From Macrocystis pyrifera (lineage: Eukaryota; Sar; Phaeophyceae; Laminariales; Laminariaceae), in the NCBI GenBank assembly GCA_031763025.1, contig JASSKH010000025.1, forward strand, positions 248,001 to 312,000: a stretch of 64,000 bases of DNA, read 5' to 3'. Shown one piece after another: positions 1 through 12,532 of this stretch (position 1 is its first letter; every line of letters begins with the position of its first letter). The notes under the pieces were generated by a model. That model saw only the letters and a program-made list of their open reading frames with translations. It had not been told where the DNA came from and did not search any database. A program made the translations under genes and the position numbers.

Positions 1-300
1 AGAAGAGAGCATAGATGTACAGTTCCTGCGCCGAAGACAGCCCCGTGTGCTGCGAAGATTAGCAGCTGCTGTGCGACCCAGGTTGCCAACCTCTTACGGT
101 TCGGGCTTCCTACGTTCCAAAACTGACAGGACACTACTTGTTAGTGTTTTTTTATTATTTGTTTAGACATCCTGTTTTTCTGTATTTTCTGATGGAAATA
201 CACGAGGAGAGTATAGATAGGAGACTCCGGCATCGAAGACAGACCCATGTGCTGTGGATATTGGTGCCGCTGGGCCGTTCACGTGACCAACCCGATACAT
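1..300 (+). repeat. Pair of diverged ~90-bp direct repeats
   Basis: Positions 1-95 and 207-300 share GAGAG-x-ATAGAT, CGAAGACAG-x-CCC-x-TGTGCTG and a trailing CCAACC. The copies are clearly diverged. No protein or element family is recognised. Confidence 0.6.
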
Positions 301-3250
301 GATGTGAACCGTGAATTTGAAGCTCACTGCGGTCTGGCACTAGCATTACTCTTTCGGTGTAACCGCAAGCACACTCTCGGGTGGAGGTGACGCTGCTATC
401 TTGCTCGTTCTATGGTGAAATCACATTCAGAAAATGGTGCTGTTTTTTTTGCTGTGCCATGGTCCTAATGAAAGTCTGGTCACTCCTTATAGAGTGACAC
501 ACGTGGGTGTATATGTATAAACCTGGTGAAAATGTGGGTCGATGAGAGACGGTCACGTTATACAGACAAATCTCGGATCGTCGCATACACGGTACGCACA
601 CTGGGCGGAGCCCAAGACGCTATGGAGGCAGAGGTTGGAGAATCCACTCCCTGTCCCACAGTGTTGTAAACTCGTCGGTGACCCCCCCCCCCACCCTTCT
701 CGTCGTCGCCGCCGCACTCACCGAGCGCGTGTCGCTGGCGTCATTGGCAGCGCGTATACCCGAGATACAAGCTGACGGGTGACTGTTACGCGTGAATGCA
801 GGAGCGCGGCTATCAGTGCGAACGCCGAGGCTTTTCTACAGCAGCGCCTTACGGGCTCGGATAGGGGGGTGGGGCTCTGTCGGTCGTCGACGGGGCCATG
901 GAGCAGCGCCTCGCGCGGGAGGGGGGCGGTGGGTCTCTGTGCCTACATCGTGGCCTCCAGCGAGTCGGTAGTTCAGTTGCAAGCTCGGTTAGGCGCACGT
1001 ACAAATCTGGTGGCCGGTCTTGGATTACGTTTCGCAGGTTGATGGGTTGCCAGGAGTTTCCTTTTTCCGTCGAGGAATTCAAATAGTTGGAAGGTCTCCC
1101 GAAGGCCTGCCCATTGATCGAGTTTTCCTCCTGGCGTTGCGCGTCGGAAGGCCACCTGGCAAATACGACTTCCGGGAACTTCGCGGCGGGGCAGCATTGC
1201 CATCGAGTACGCGGCCCAGTGTGCGCTCGTTGGTATTGCACGAACACACGTGACGGCCGGAATGCCTTGACACGTCTGCCTACCGGTGTCGGTCGGTATG
1301 CTTCTCTCTGAGGAAACCTTCATTCCCTCGTGGGGCCCCGAGTGGAAAGTATTGTGGCTGTGTCTATGCCAAGTCAGGTCTTGATGGTGCGATCGGACGA
1401 ACGTTCGCTCCCGATTCGGGGGTAGTGCGTCCCGTGTACGGCATGACGCGGAGTGAAGTGGCGATTCAGGTCAACGGCACAGAATCGGGAAACGTGCGAC
1501 GACAACAAGGCTAAAAGGCAGAGGCGCGGTTTAGGGGCCATAAGCGCGATCAGTAACATATTGATAGTGTGCGCGTGCGGACTGGGAACGAAGCTCGTGG
1601 GCCGAACTCGTCCTTTGGGAAAACGGTTCCGCCTCTCCGCCGTCTGCCCTTATGTTGGGACCGATGCCTATTAGGGATGACACCTATTACAGCAGAAACC
1701 AGTATCATCTAGTCGCTGCTGCATAACACAAGGCTACCAGGTACTCCTGTAGCAACCATAATTTAGGTATACACCCATCTCATACAAGCAGGTGTTACAA
1801 CTGTATAGAAGAACAGAACGATTCTATGTTCGGTTATGTTGTTGTCCTGTACGTGTTGAATCCACTCCTTGGATCTCATGCGGTAGGTACATCATGGTAC
1901 ATAGTGTTTGTTCCCAATAGCAACATCACCACTTGATGTTGCATGTGTTTCTATTGGAGAAATTTTAGCATGTAACGCAGAGTAAGAAAGTGTATGCTTA
2001 ACGGGAGGAGGTATTAAGGATGATACTTGTTAGTAGCCATCATAGTCGTTACTCGATAACACTTGCGTCATCTGGTATACATTTACGCATTTCTAAGTAC
2101 CGCGGACAGTTTTCCAGTCTGTGAGTAGTATTACTGTAGCAGTATACAGCAGCAGCAGTCTTACAATAATACCTACTGCTGTGCACTCGTGCATATTGCA
2201 TAATAATAGGTCTCAATAACAAGCAGCGCATCGTGGATCTACTGTATTACGTACGTACAGAATCTACAGCCCAGCAGCACACATGTACAGCAGTACCTGG
2301 AGCGTGCGCACTGGTAAATAATGGACAGGGTATCTTCAGTATCCCGTCGGGACCAGTAGCATAGTTTTAGTTGTGGTTGAAGTAACAACATAGGCTACAA
2401 GAGGGTCATGAGTACGTACCCCAAGTTTTATTGTTTTTAGCAGTAGAATTGCGGGTCTCCGTGTTGTTTTATATTGAACTGAATGCAAGGGCATTTCCCT
2501 ATTTTTTTGTTTTTGAACGAATTTGTAGGGGTCGTCCTTTGTTTCGAGCAGTGAGCGCACACGCGCATCGCTCCCCTTTGAGCTCACTCTACTTTTGCTC
2601 ACCATCATCAGCTTCCAGCTGAGCAAAAAAACCAACACTGTGGCTTGGGGTCACCACATCTTCTTCTCTTCTATTGAAGCTTCTCGTACAAGTCACCTAA
2701 CAGTGGCTATATGTTTGCCTCGAACATTTATTTTGACTGTGTATTGACCGGCCATCGGCAATCGAGTCTAGGCGTACACACCAGCTACGAGCTGGTATAC
2801 ACGCCAATCGCCATACCTAATAATGCCATGGTTCCCTAGGATTCCCAACCATAACCTCCTTTCCTCGTATTGATGTGGCAAGGCTGTAAGAAAATTGAGA
2901 TACGGCCGTGCTGTTCGAGTATACAACGAGATTGTGGCGGAGTCGGTTCGAAATCCCGATGAGTTCGCCGTGCGCTCGTTGCATATTGGAGGAGCGACCA
3001 CATGCTCGCGCCAAGAGGGAGCATATCGGAACGAGTGATCTAGAGACAGGGGAGGGGGGGGGTCCGACACGTTCGAGGCGTACACGCGTATTAACATGCC
3101 AGGTAGAAGCCTCCAGAAGGGTTTCGTGTAAGCTTGCGATGGCAAAGGTGGAAAAGGAGATGAGCTAGAACATAGCTAAACACGCGGTAAACATTAGTCT
3201 CGTATTACCTTGGTGATGGAGAAGTCGACTGGTACCTTACCATTTGGAAG
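301..3250. other. Intergenic stretch without a recognisable gene
   Basis: Positions 560-1680 are GC-rich with overlapping open frames on both strands (for example 849-1247 minus, 1020-1253 plus), but no family motif, signal peptide or splice pattern is seen. Positions 1680-2760 are AT-rich with many short TAC/GTA and CAGCAG words. I see no RNA gene. A decayed exon or element in the GC-rich part cannot be excluded. Confidence 0.5.
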
Positions 3251-3254
3251 TTTG

Positions 3255-4062
3255 CTTCTCTGAGACAACTGTAGGCCGCCCCTGTTAAGAACCCAGCCGG
3301 TGTCACATCAGGGAGAGTGGGGTGGTCGGGACACCCAGGGGATTGCAGGAAGCTGCGAAACAGGATCCGGCCTAGGGGGGGAATCTCTCTCTCCCACGAC
3401 TCAGAAGACGACAATGACAGTGCAATTCGAAAGATATATAGTGTTTGACGCAGACGACGTCACGGCCTCCGCTAACCGAGAAGCGAACAAAACGTGGTTT
3501 ATTGGCAGATACAAGGAGGTTTGACTGTACCCGGGACCGGGATAGAGTATATTTGGTTTGGTGTTCGGAGGGACCCGCGCGTAGCTTTTCCTTTCTAAAA
3601 AGGCCTAACCTTAAGCAGATTAGCACCTCCGCGTCGTGCGCTATCAAGTACAAAGTTCTCGCCGTGTGAACAGACCTGAAGGAGTCACTGGGTTGGTCAG
3701 CCAAGCCAGGAAGTTGTGCCCTTTTTCTACCCCCCCACTCGCTCCATCGTTTCCTTCGAAAAGGCGAGGGGGGGGGGGGGGGGGGCACAAGTAGCCGGAG
3801 TTCCAGAATACTTTTTTTTTTGTAGTTTTTATTCAATCGAGCTAGATCGGAGGCGTCGAAGGGTACCGTACCGTTCGAAGGCTTGGTCATCTGAGACGGC
3901 TGTAGGCCGTACTACTGTAGTTAGGAACCCGGTACGTAGTGCGGTTGATATGCATAGGGGATCGCAGAAAGTCACGACGCAGGTATCTGGCTCAAGGGAG
4001 TAATCTCTCTCTCCCACGACTCAAACAACGACCATGACGATGTAATATGAAAGATATACACT
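3255..4062 (+). repeat. Two diverged ~180-bp direct repeats
   Basis: 3255-3445 and 3886-4062 share GAGAC, CTGTAGGCCG, AGGGGAT-x-GCAG, then AATCTCTCTCTCCCACGACT and GAAAGATATA in the same order. They could be remnants of a terminal-repeat element, but no coding remnant lies between. An 18-base G run sits between them at 3768-3785. Confidence 0.65.
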
Positions 4063-6650
4063 AAATGAGGTGGGGGCGGCGACGCAGTAGAGTTTACCAC
4101 TTATTCGAGAGTTGGTCTAATTGGCGTGGGATCAGGGTTGGGGTTGTTCTGATTGGCTCAGGGATAGGGTTAGGGTTCAGGTTAATTATTTTCGTCTCCT
4201 ACACAGTGACCAGTGACCATCACCCATTTTTCTCGAACAAAAGTGGTGAGCAATCCTTGCGCAGCGAGAGTGTATTCGATGTATCTCGAAGGAGGAGTGT
4301 GCACAAGATGCAAGATGTAGCCTGGCAATGGTTTGGTCTTCTGACTTTTTCCCGGTGAGTATTGCGTTTTTATTGCGTAGTAAATTATTAACTCAAGACA
4401 AACAAAGCAACAAATGCACATTTCGAAGGAAAACAAGGAAATTACAAGAATCGGGTGAGCCTCGGACTCTGGCTCGGATGTTTGAGCTTTTATCATTGGG
4501 CTGGATGCGCCAGACTCGGACCGATACATGACTAATCAACCAATTCAACCCCCCGCCCCCCCCCCATCCGATTTGAAAACCAGTCGAACAATATCCTCTC
4601 ACTTGTTTGAGTGGCGTAACACTTACTATAGTCCAAGCTGGTTCAAGCAAAGAAGAATCATTTGCGTCAATAATGAATAGTGCATGAAATAGCCACTCGA
4701 ATGCCGCATTTTGGTGTGTCATAGAGACCGTGCTGAACAGCGGAAGCGGATCGGACAGCCACCGTTGGAGATAAGGGCTATTATGGCTGGCGCTAGCGGC
4801 AAAATCATGTCCCGACCAACCACAGGCCTTTCAAAAAGTCAGCAGTAGTCAGGCGTTTCCGTATATGGAAACATTTGCTTTTTATCTTTTTTCGGAACGA
4901 AACTATTCTCCCTACTCTTAAGCCTTCAAAAGAGTGTGCGCAAGTATTCGAGGAAATGACTGCGTGGGATCAGTGTTGAACAAACTCTACCTCCAAAAGT
5001 CAATTATGTGCTGAAAACAGTATTTCGACGATGAAATCCACGTTTTTTTTTCCCACGAAGGCTTAGAAGTTCACGAGTTTTTTTTCAAATTGGACCCTGA
5101 AACTTCGCACACACTTTCCGTAACATTTTGTCGAGGGGTGTACGGATAGGCCACTTTTTGTTTTCTCTTCGCTAGATATCCGGGGTCCCAGAAAACCGCA
5201 AAAAATATTCAAGAAACCCCGAAGACCCCACATACTGCCGGGTGGGGGTGGGGGGGGGGGGATGATGATGCACCCCTTGCCTCCATACACCCCGCGGTGT
5301 ATCACAACGGCACGGAAGAAAGTGTGTGCAAATTTGCCGAGGGTCGAACTAAACAAATAGCGAGAGCTTCTGATGTCAAACATTTTTTGACGGAAACTAC
5401 AGCAGTATATCAATGAACGAGCTCGTACCTACTGTATGTATCAAAGGTGGTGTGTTTACAGGTACTACAGTAACACCAAAAATGGCACTTAAGTATGATA
5501 CGTTGAAAGGTCGTGTATGTGGCGTGTACGCTGTGCGTTGGGCATTGGATCCAGCAGGTACTGTCGGTCGACCTACTGCGGGTTGAACGTACACAAACAA
5601 CTATAACAATCGACATATGGTCCACGACGTTAATTGCGAGTAATAAAAGTAGTATACCTATTTACAGCAATAATAACAAATAAATGTGAATAATAGCAGA
5701 TAAAGGACCAGCACATACTAAATAGTCCTCTACAGAGACAGCAGAGACTAAGAGTAGTAGTGTCAATAGTAGATCTTACTTCGCGCTGGCAAGATGTTTT
5801 TGTTTTCATATTTAGGTAGGGAAGGCCCTTCAGTCATTGTGAATACCAGGGATGAGGTTTATTGCTGCCGCCGTCGTTCGCACGCCATAGGCCAACCCTC
5901 ATACCCCATCATCAGTAATACTAGATCCAACAATACCGGTAGAATTTAGGTCGCACCAGCTGAGATTGAGATAACATAAGGCTTTGCGTTAGGGCTGGGG
6001 TACGTCGGGACTGCTGGCTGGCGTGAACAGACGTAGACAGGCGCGGACAGGCGAGGGCAGGCGTGCGGATAGGTGAGAACGTGCACAACGATTCTGAAGC
6101 GAACATATCTAGCGAAAATATCGCAGAGAGTTAAAACAAACGAAATAGTGTGCCCTACTAATGTGCATATACTGTACTCTCTTCGAAGAGTAAAAGCCAG
6201 ATCGAACCTCGACCTTTCGTGCGCAACCGTTCAAATTGCTGGCAATGATGGTGATCGATCGAAAGCCGCAGCTAAGTGTCAACAGAGGGTCAGCATTAGG
6301 AGCACATATTGTAGCGTCTGTCTTCGGAACGACGCTGTTGGAGTATCTCCGCTACCATCGTGGAGTTCGGGTTTGGGTTGCGGATGATGCGTTTACAAGG
6401 CAGGCCTCCCGTCAAATTGCGTGGAAACAACCATGCTCGAAGATTCGGCAAGCAATGTACGAATAGTATCACTCACTACTGTTTTATCACCATGGACGAC
6501 AATATCAGGACTGTTTGATACTCACGTTAATACTCCACACAGGCCCTAAAATTTCTGTCCAGATTAGTGCATATACTATTAATAAGTATGACCCACGAGA
6601 CTACGGTCAGAGGTGAGTAGGTGCCTTCAGAGACGGGGGGAAGGGGATAA
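4063..6650. other. Intergenic stretch, low-complexity patches only
   Basis: Holds C and G runs (4549-4566, 5243-5262), a weak foldback about 5090-5345 (GCACACACTTTC against GAAAGTGTGTGC), and a short ~10-bp degenerate repeat around ACAGGCG at 6010-6075. No gene is seen. Confidence 0.45.
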
Positions 6651-6681
6651 GTGTCGGAATATGACCGTTTTGAGGGCTGTT

Positions 6682-6762
6682 GAGACCGCAATCCCGTTTT
6701 GGGAACAAGCTGCCCAAATTCCAAGTAGTATGTCCCCAAAACAAAACTGCAGTACTACTGTA
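6682..6762 (+). mobile_element. MITE family B, copy 1
   Basis: Imperfect foldback: GAGACCGCAATCCCG on the left, a diverged AACTGCAGTACTAC on the right. Same family as the copies at 8561, 11023 and 33733, whose termini read CCGCAGTCCCG/CGGGACTGCGG. Confidence 0.55.
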
Positions 6763-7424
6763 AAGGGATAACCCACATCACCTCACTATTGCTTCGAAAA
6801 TTCTCCTTCTTGTTTCAGGGTTCGCCGACCCTTTTTCTAACTATACTGTGCTGTTGCCAGTAGGTTTTATAATTATTAGTATGCTTGCCATCCGACAAGG
6901 CTGATCACTCAAAACATTCCTGAAAGAAGAAATCCCAGGAAACAAAGGAAACCTATGTACAAGGTCTATCTGCCTTCTATGTCTATTTTTATAATTGTAG
7001 TGAAGATTATACTGTTGGGTTGAAGAAGAGCGTGGCTTTCGAGAACGTCCGCCGCCAGACCCGTGTGACCTGAAAGCTGAAAGCCGTCCTTGGGTTTAAG
7101 GTTTAGGGTGAGAATGTCGATCCGTGCAGGGATAGAGGGGTAACAATCTTTCGCCGAAGATATTCGTGGGTGGCCGGGCATCCGTGACTGAGCAACTATA
7201 TATATAGTATCATTTCGAGAGTGCAAATTGTGTTTAACAGCATTGTTTGTTATATGCACGAAGTACTGCATAACAAAAAAGAAACCTAGGCTATGCACGG
7301 CAGCGCTCATCTGGTTTACTAGCTTTCATTTTTTGTTAATGACGACACTTGGCGAAGAGCCTCACAAACACACCAACCAGTCAGTGTGCGCCATACCCCT
7401 ACCGTAAGGCATGCGTCAAAGCAT

Positions 7425-7490
7425 ATTACTACTAATACTACTAATACTACTAATACTACTAATACTACCACTACTACTAATACCAATACA
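7425..7490 (+). repeat. ACTAAT/ACT microsatellite
   Basis: Repeats of ACTACTAAT with ACTACT variants. On the other strand it reads as a valine-rich frame with no gene support. Confidence 0.85.
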
Positions 7491-7736
7491 AGTGTTTTGA
7501 CGTTTGCGGTCCGACAATATGCAGCAGCAGCATGAGCTTTAGCATTCATCACGCAGAAGAATCAGCATGCCCCGAGAGAGCAGATCGTCTATATCATATG
7601 CCATGTGCACAGAGTCTATCCTATGTATACAAAGTCATACAGGATCTATAAAGTGTACCAGGTAGAGTATTTATTGTGTAGCTGTGCCCCTTTTGCTTGG
7701 AAGGGAGAGTGCGGGTATATACCCCAACACAGAAGC

Positions 7737-7781
7737 ACTGTCTGTCTGTCTGCCTGTCTGTGTGTGTGTCTGTGTGCCATG
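7737..7781 (+). repeat. TGTC/TG microsatellite
   Basis: CTGTCTGTCTGCCTGTCTG followed by TG dinucleotides. Confidence 0.8.
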
Positions 7782-8560
7782 GCTCGAAGTTCGTGCTGCC
7801 CGCGTTTGGACGTCTTCAACAACATTCAGAGCGACACAACATCATATATATACATACAGCACAACGTACTAAACATCTGTAGTAGTACCAATAATATAAC
7901 CTAAACCTTCTTATTATTTTTTATATTGTCAGTATCTCGCCACAAACAAGAACAATGTAGCCGATCGTACATACACACACTGCTGTAGCGTATTATTTCC
8001 TCGTTCTTCATACAATACATACTATACCTACCAGTACGTAGAAAGATATCGTCCGTCATATGTGGTTTTGGTTTTTAGTGCAGCCGACCCCATCTTAGCG
8101 TATTATTTTCTGCCCAAATTATTCTGGAAAAAGATACTACGTACCTACCAGTACATGCGTATGCGCGTTTTGCGGGTAGGGGTGTATAAAAAGCGTACGG
8201 AGTACGACTGGGGTCTGGGGCTCGGGATATGGGAGACATATCGTTTTACTGACGGAAAATGGTTTGCATGCATGCCTGCCTGTGGCCCAAAATCGCCAAC
8301 GACGAAGTGCTACGTGTTGAATCAAATCCCCCGCCGACGATCATATAACGGTTTTATTTCAACTGCATTACCATTAGTACTATTGGTATTAGTAGTAGAT
8401 GTGAGATGTGAGATGTGGTAGAGAAGAAGGCTTGTTAAGTAGTTAGTCCTGTTGGAAAACGACTTGAATTCAAGCGTAAATTGTAGTGATCGGCTGTCCA
8501 CAAGCGTCAACTGCCCCGGAGGGCCGCGTACCTGAGCACCGCCCTTAAGAGCGTGCCCTT

Positions 8561-8655
8561 AACCGTTTTAGTACCGCAGTCCCGTTTAGGGGACAAAGCA
8601 CTTGGAATTAAAGTGGCTTGACCCCAAATCGGGACTGCGGTACTACAGGGGTTAA
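8561..8655 (+). mobile_element. MITE family B, copy 2
   Basis: Good inverted repeat: AACCGTTTTAGTACCGCAG, then TCCCGTTTAGGGG on the left, answered by CCCCAAATCGGGACTGCGG, then TACTACAGGGGTT. About 95 bp, non-coding. Confidence 0.7.
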
Positions 8656-9094
8656 GAGTATAGTGTGTCGGAGGAACGCAACCACGCTGACGTATTCGAC
8701 CATCGTCGGGGAGCAACGACGAAATCGATTACATTGATACCTTAACACAAGTGTGTGGATTTCTATATTTTCTAAAGACTTATTAAAAGACGATATCAAG
8801 ATCTAGAGCTTTTGTGTGTGTGTATATATATATAGCGCTGCCAAAGGGTCGTCCGAGAGTCCTGCAGCGCCCAGAGAGACCCCCATGAGTCCGTCTTCCT
8901 CTGATAACAGGTGGGGGGATGCAACAGGTTCCTTACAAAAACAATGTCCTGGTGAAAGTTCTGGACAAAGTTGCGATAAACTACTAGTATAAATATAGAG
9001 TCATTGTACGCGGTCTCGTGTTTGAAGTACGCAGTCTGTACTGTAGGAACTGTCAGGTACCGTATCACACGCATGATGAAGCGTTGATTTTGTT

Positions 9095-9520
9095 CGTGGT
9101 GGTGGCGGTGGCAGTGGCGGTGCCGGTGCCAGTGCCGGTGCCAGTGCCGGTGGCGATATCGGTGGTTGCAGTGGTGGTGTAGGTGGTGGTGGTAGTGGTG
9201 GTGGTGGTGGTGGTGGTTGTGGTGGTGGTGGTGGTGGTGGTGGTGGTTGCAGTGGGTGGTGGTGGTGGTGGTTGCAGTGGTGGTGTAGGTGGTGGTGGTA
9301 GTGGTAGTGGTGGTGTAGGTGGTGGTGTAAGTGGTGGTGGTAGTGGTGGTGGTGGTGATGTAGGTGGTGGTGGTAGTGGTAGTGGTGGTGTAGGTGGTGG
9401 TGATAGTGGTGGTGGTGGTGGTGGTGGTGGTAGTGGTGGTGTATGGTAGCGGTGGTGTGGTGGCAGTGGTAGTGGTGGCGACGGTGGTGGCAATGGCGAA
9501 GGCGGCGGTGGCGTTGGCCG
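9095..9520 (+). repeat. Long GGT microsatellite (~425 bp)
   Basis: Almost pure GGTGGT with A, C and T interruptions, so all frames stay open on both strands (poly-His, poly-Pro, poly-Val/Gly shadows). Part of it repeats as a ~55-bp block around GGTGGTGTAGGTGGTGG. Not a gene. Confidence 0.93.
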
Positions 9521-9934
9521 CTGTGTGGGTCGCGCATGGCGTAGTAGGGTATTAGCCCTTAATAAGAGGCGCTAGCTATTTCTAGGCGCAATATAGCCAC
9601 GAGACTCTTTGCCAAAAGGATGGGCACCTACTCTGTGCAGTATACCTCACGCGTCTTGATATTCCTGTTGTTGTTTCACGCAAAAATATACTCATAGTGT
9701 ATATCAGTACACCACAGATTTTCACTCGGTGACTCACTCGGTGACTGCAGCACGTACGTGTATTAAATTAACAGTATAGAGAGAGCTATATTCGAGTTGT
9801 GATATACAAAACAGCAAGTTATCAACATTACAGACAGCACCACAGCATCAATTTCTACCATAATAGTAGTATAAATCATGGTGGTACTGTATATTTCAAG
9901 ATGACCTTTAGCTTTTCTCCTGTAAACAGCAAGT

Positions 9935-10013
9935 CGGCGCGAGTCGACAAGGGAAGCAAGGGCTGAAGTATATATTATTTTGATAAGAGCGAAAGCACGA
10001 ACCATAGTGAGAG
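9935..10013 (+). repeat. Dispersed repeat, copy 1
   Basis: Shares GGCGCGAGTCGAC-x-AGGGAAG-x-AAGG-x-CTGAA and then GCACGAACC-x-TA-x-TGAG with 58426-58510, same orientation. Unknown family. Confidence 0.6.
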
Positions 10014-10338
10014 GAGAGGGCAGGAGAGCTTGCGACGTGACCCCGGATCTGAGGTGCGACTACAGGAGGAGGAGAGAGAGAAAAAAAAAGGGCGGAGATA
10101 TTAAATTGGAAGGAGAAGGAACAACCTAACACAAGCAAGCAAACGAACACACAAACACAGACAAACACCAAAACAGCCATGTATGTGTCTAAAGCGCTGC
10201 TCGCGTTGTTTGTCTATGCTGCAACGTTCCATTGATCTTTGCATTTTACTTGCATTTTTTGTTTTACTTGCGTTATGATGTGCACCCCTTTTGAGGCGGA
10301 GCCCCGTTCCTATTAATATAGCATCGTTCCTACTATAC

Positions 10339-10500
10339 TATTTTTTTTTTTAAATTTTGAAATACGTCAGCTGTGAGTTCTATTTTTTTTTTTATAAATT
10401 TTGAAATACGTCAGCTGTGAGTTCGACTAATTAAATAGTTGATACTCAACTTTGCAAGCTGCGTAATACGCCTCGTCTATATTCCATTTTTACCTAATTT
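10339..10500 (-). mobile_element. Family C short poly(A)-tailed element, copy 1 plus truncated copy
   Basis: Read on the minus strand, a ~110-bp element runs from TAAAAATGGAATATAGACG to TATTTCAAAATTTATAAA and an A tail. A second, truncated tail end (10339-10380) sits directly next to it. The constant A-rich 3' end suggests a SINE or a 5'-truncated LINE end. Confidence 0.6.
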
Positions 10501-11000
10501 TACAAGTATTGTGATATAATAATAATACAGTGTATAGAGACACCTCCAACGGTTCGATTGTGGGCGCTCATGACGTTGTTTCTATCTATTTTGGTGCACA
10601 AAAAATTAATTGCCAATCTTTTATCCCCTTCCATGTTTCGCCGCCTGTGTCCACCACAGCCTTATAACTCTTTCTTTTGTCGTTATCTTTTGGTGCACCG
10701 AACTCGCGACGTTGCCAAACACGGGGATAGAGAAAGGATTCAGCTTCACTTAACGAAAATACTGAGTACTGAGCATAGATACAGGCTCAAATCTACACAG
10801 ACGGCTGTGCTGGCTCGGTCAACAGCTCTTATCCTGAGGCGCGCGAGCGCGCAGCGCGAGCCCTTAGTTTGTTTTTCCACGAGAAGAAAAAAAAGAGCTT
10901 TTCATAACGAATCGTACGGTGCCTTTTGTTCTTAGTTCTCTGCACGAATCGTTCGTAAAATAGTATTATTAATAGTATAGTGTGAAATCATTTATGTATG

Positions 11001-11023
11001 GGTTAGGGTTAGGGTTAGGGTTA
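11001..11023 (+). repeat. Interstitial telomere-like TTAGGG repeats
   Basis: Four TTAGGG units lie directly against the left end of a family B MITE at 11023. TTAGGG is the usual stramenopile telomere unit. Isolated TTAGGG words also occur at about 4155, 24806 and 36290. Confidence 0.8.
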
Positions 11024-11113
11024 ACCCCTTTAGAACCGCAGTCCCGTTTTGCGGAATACCTGTAGTTGAAATAAAAAATTGCTTTGGGCCCAAAACGTGA
11101 CTGCGGTTCTAGA
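11023..11113 (+). mobile_element. MITE family B, copy 3
   Basis: AACCCCTTTAGAACCGCAGT, then CCCGTTTTG on the left, CAAAACGTGACTGCGGTTCT on the right. Its left end abuts the TTAGGG tract. Confidence 0.7.
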
Positions 11114-11149
11114 AAAAAACGACGCTATATTCCCTATCATGCTATTATT

Positions 11150-11280
11150 TATTTATTTTTTACAAATTTATGAAGTACGTCAGCTGTGAGTTCGACTGAT
11201 CAAGTAGTTGATGTACTCAACTTTGCACGCAACGTAATATATGTCTCTCGTCTACCTGGTATATTCCATTTTTACTGAAT
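11150..11280 (-). mobile_element. Family C short element, copy 2
   Basis: Shares ACGTCAGCTGTGAGTTCGACT, AGTTGATG-x-ACTCAACTTTGCA and TATTCCATTTTTA with copy 1. More diverged, tail interrupted. Confidence 0.58.
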
Positions 11281-12419
11281 TTTACAAGTCAAGTTTAGTG
11301 TTGCAATAAACCGAACGCGCGAACATCCTTCCTTAAATCAGTAGTATCCCTCATACACGCTTCTCTGCCAGCCGTTTCCCAATTTCCATTCCCCATCATT
11401 TCATTTTAGCTACCGGCACATTCATCCAGCACCTTGCTTTTCTGAACGTTTTAAAGTATTGTGTGAAGTATATACTTCAACCGTCTGTGCATCCTGTCGA
11501 CAACTCTCAGGCCCAGCGTTCGGCACAAAACACTCCCAGATAGTCCCACACGAGTGAGAGAGTTGGAGCAAAGCTACTTTCGCTGGAAACAACATGAATA
11601 CTCAAAGCAGTCTGTCTGGTTGTATTTCGACATATGAGGCAATATGTGCGCAGTACAGAACCTCCAGATACTATCAGCAAGATTATTATTAATATTCGCA
11701 GTATACGTTCATATATATATTCCTCGCGAATGCATATATATCATATCTCGAAATACTGCCAGACTGCGGGTACCTGGTACGTACTTGCCTGTGTTCTCGG
11801 GGTTCGGTACTGCTCATACTCTCATTTCTCTCAGTATTTGGGCCTTCTCAGTAGTACTCGCGATATTTTGGCCGCCAGTACTCCAATACTCTCAGTATAC
11901 TCTCGGACTACGATTTGTTCTCGAGCAATGATCTGTGAAAGCTTGATGTTACCCTGCATGAGCACTGTATATGTATGTGCTGTACCTTATAATGGCGCAA
12001 CCTCGACCTCACGCAACTTTTTTGTACTTACTTTTATGTTTACGCCGCATACATTGATTTGATCGCCGCCAGTCATCTGGATCATCACTATAAAAATATT
12101 ATCCGCTTGCCGATATATTATTGTAGTACTGGCCCCACACGAACAAACCGCAAACAGCAGTGTGTGTAATATAGTATGTCCTCAAAAATATGTGTGTGTT
12201 CTTCACGTTAAAATGATGGGTGAGGTGTGCAGGATTTCATACGAGTATTATTTCGCTCTTGCGCCACTCCCCTATTGTACGTAGGCACCTCCCGGAGGGG
12301 AACCTTGAACCTTGTACGAGGTACCAGGTATGTATGTGTCAAGATATGTTTGTCGCAGATCTACGTCAGGTCGTACTGGTGGATTTTTTTTTTAATTTGA
12401 AGAACTTTCCAGCTATTTA

Positions 12420-12532
12420 TTCTTTTTTTTTTTTATAAATTTTGAAATACGTCAGCTGTGAGTTCGACTGATTAAATAGTTGATACTCAACTTTGCAAGC
12501 TGCGTAATACGCCTCGTCTATATTCCATTTTT
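12420..12532 (-). mobile_element. Family C short element, copy 3
   Basis: Nearly identical to copy 1 from the T run (A tail on the minus strand) through GCGTAATACGCCTCGTC to TTCCATTTTTA, so recently active. Confidence 0.62.

Noticed and set aside
849-1323. Overlapping GC-rich open frames on both strands
   Set aside because: Up to 132 codons but no family motif; high GC lowers stop frequency, so length alone is not evidence.
9001-9537. Poly-His/poly-Pro minus-strand open frame (178 codons)
   Set aside because: Pure consequence of the GGT microsatellite; all frames are open there.
11634-12062. 142-codon open frame upstream of the gene
   Set aside because: AT-rich, no domain, no matching neighbours or splice pattern.
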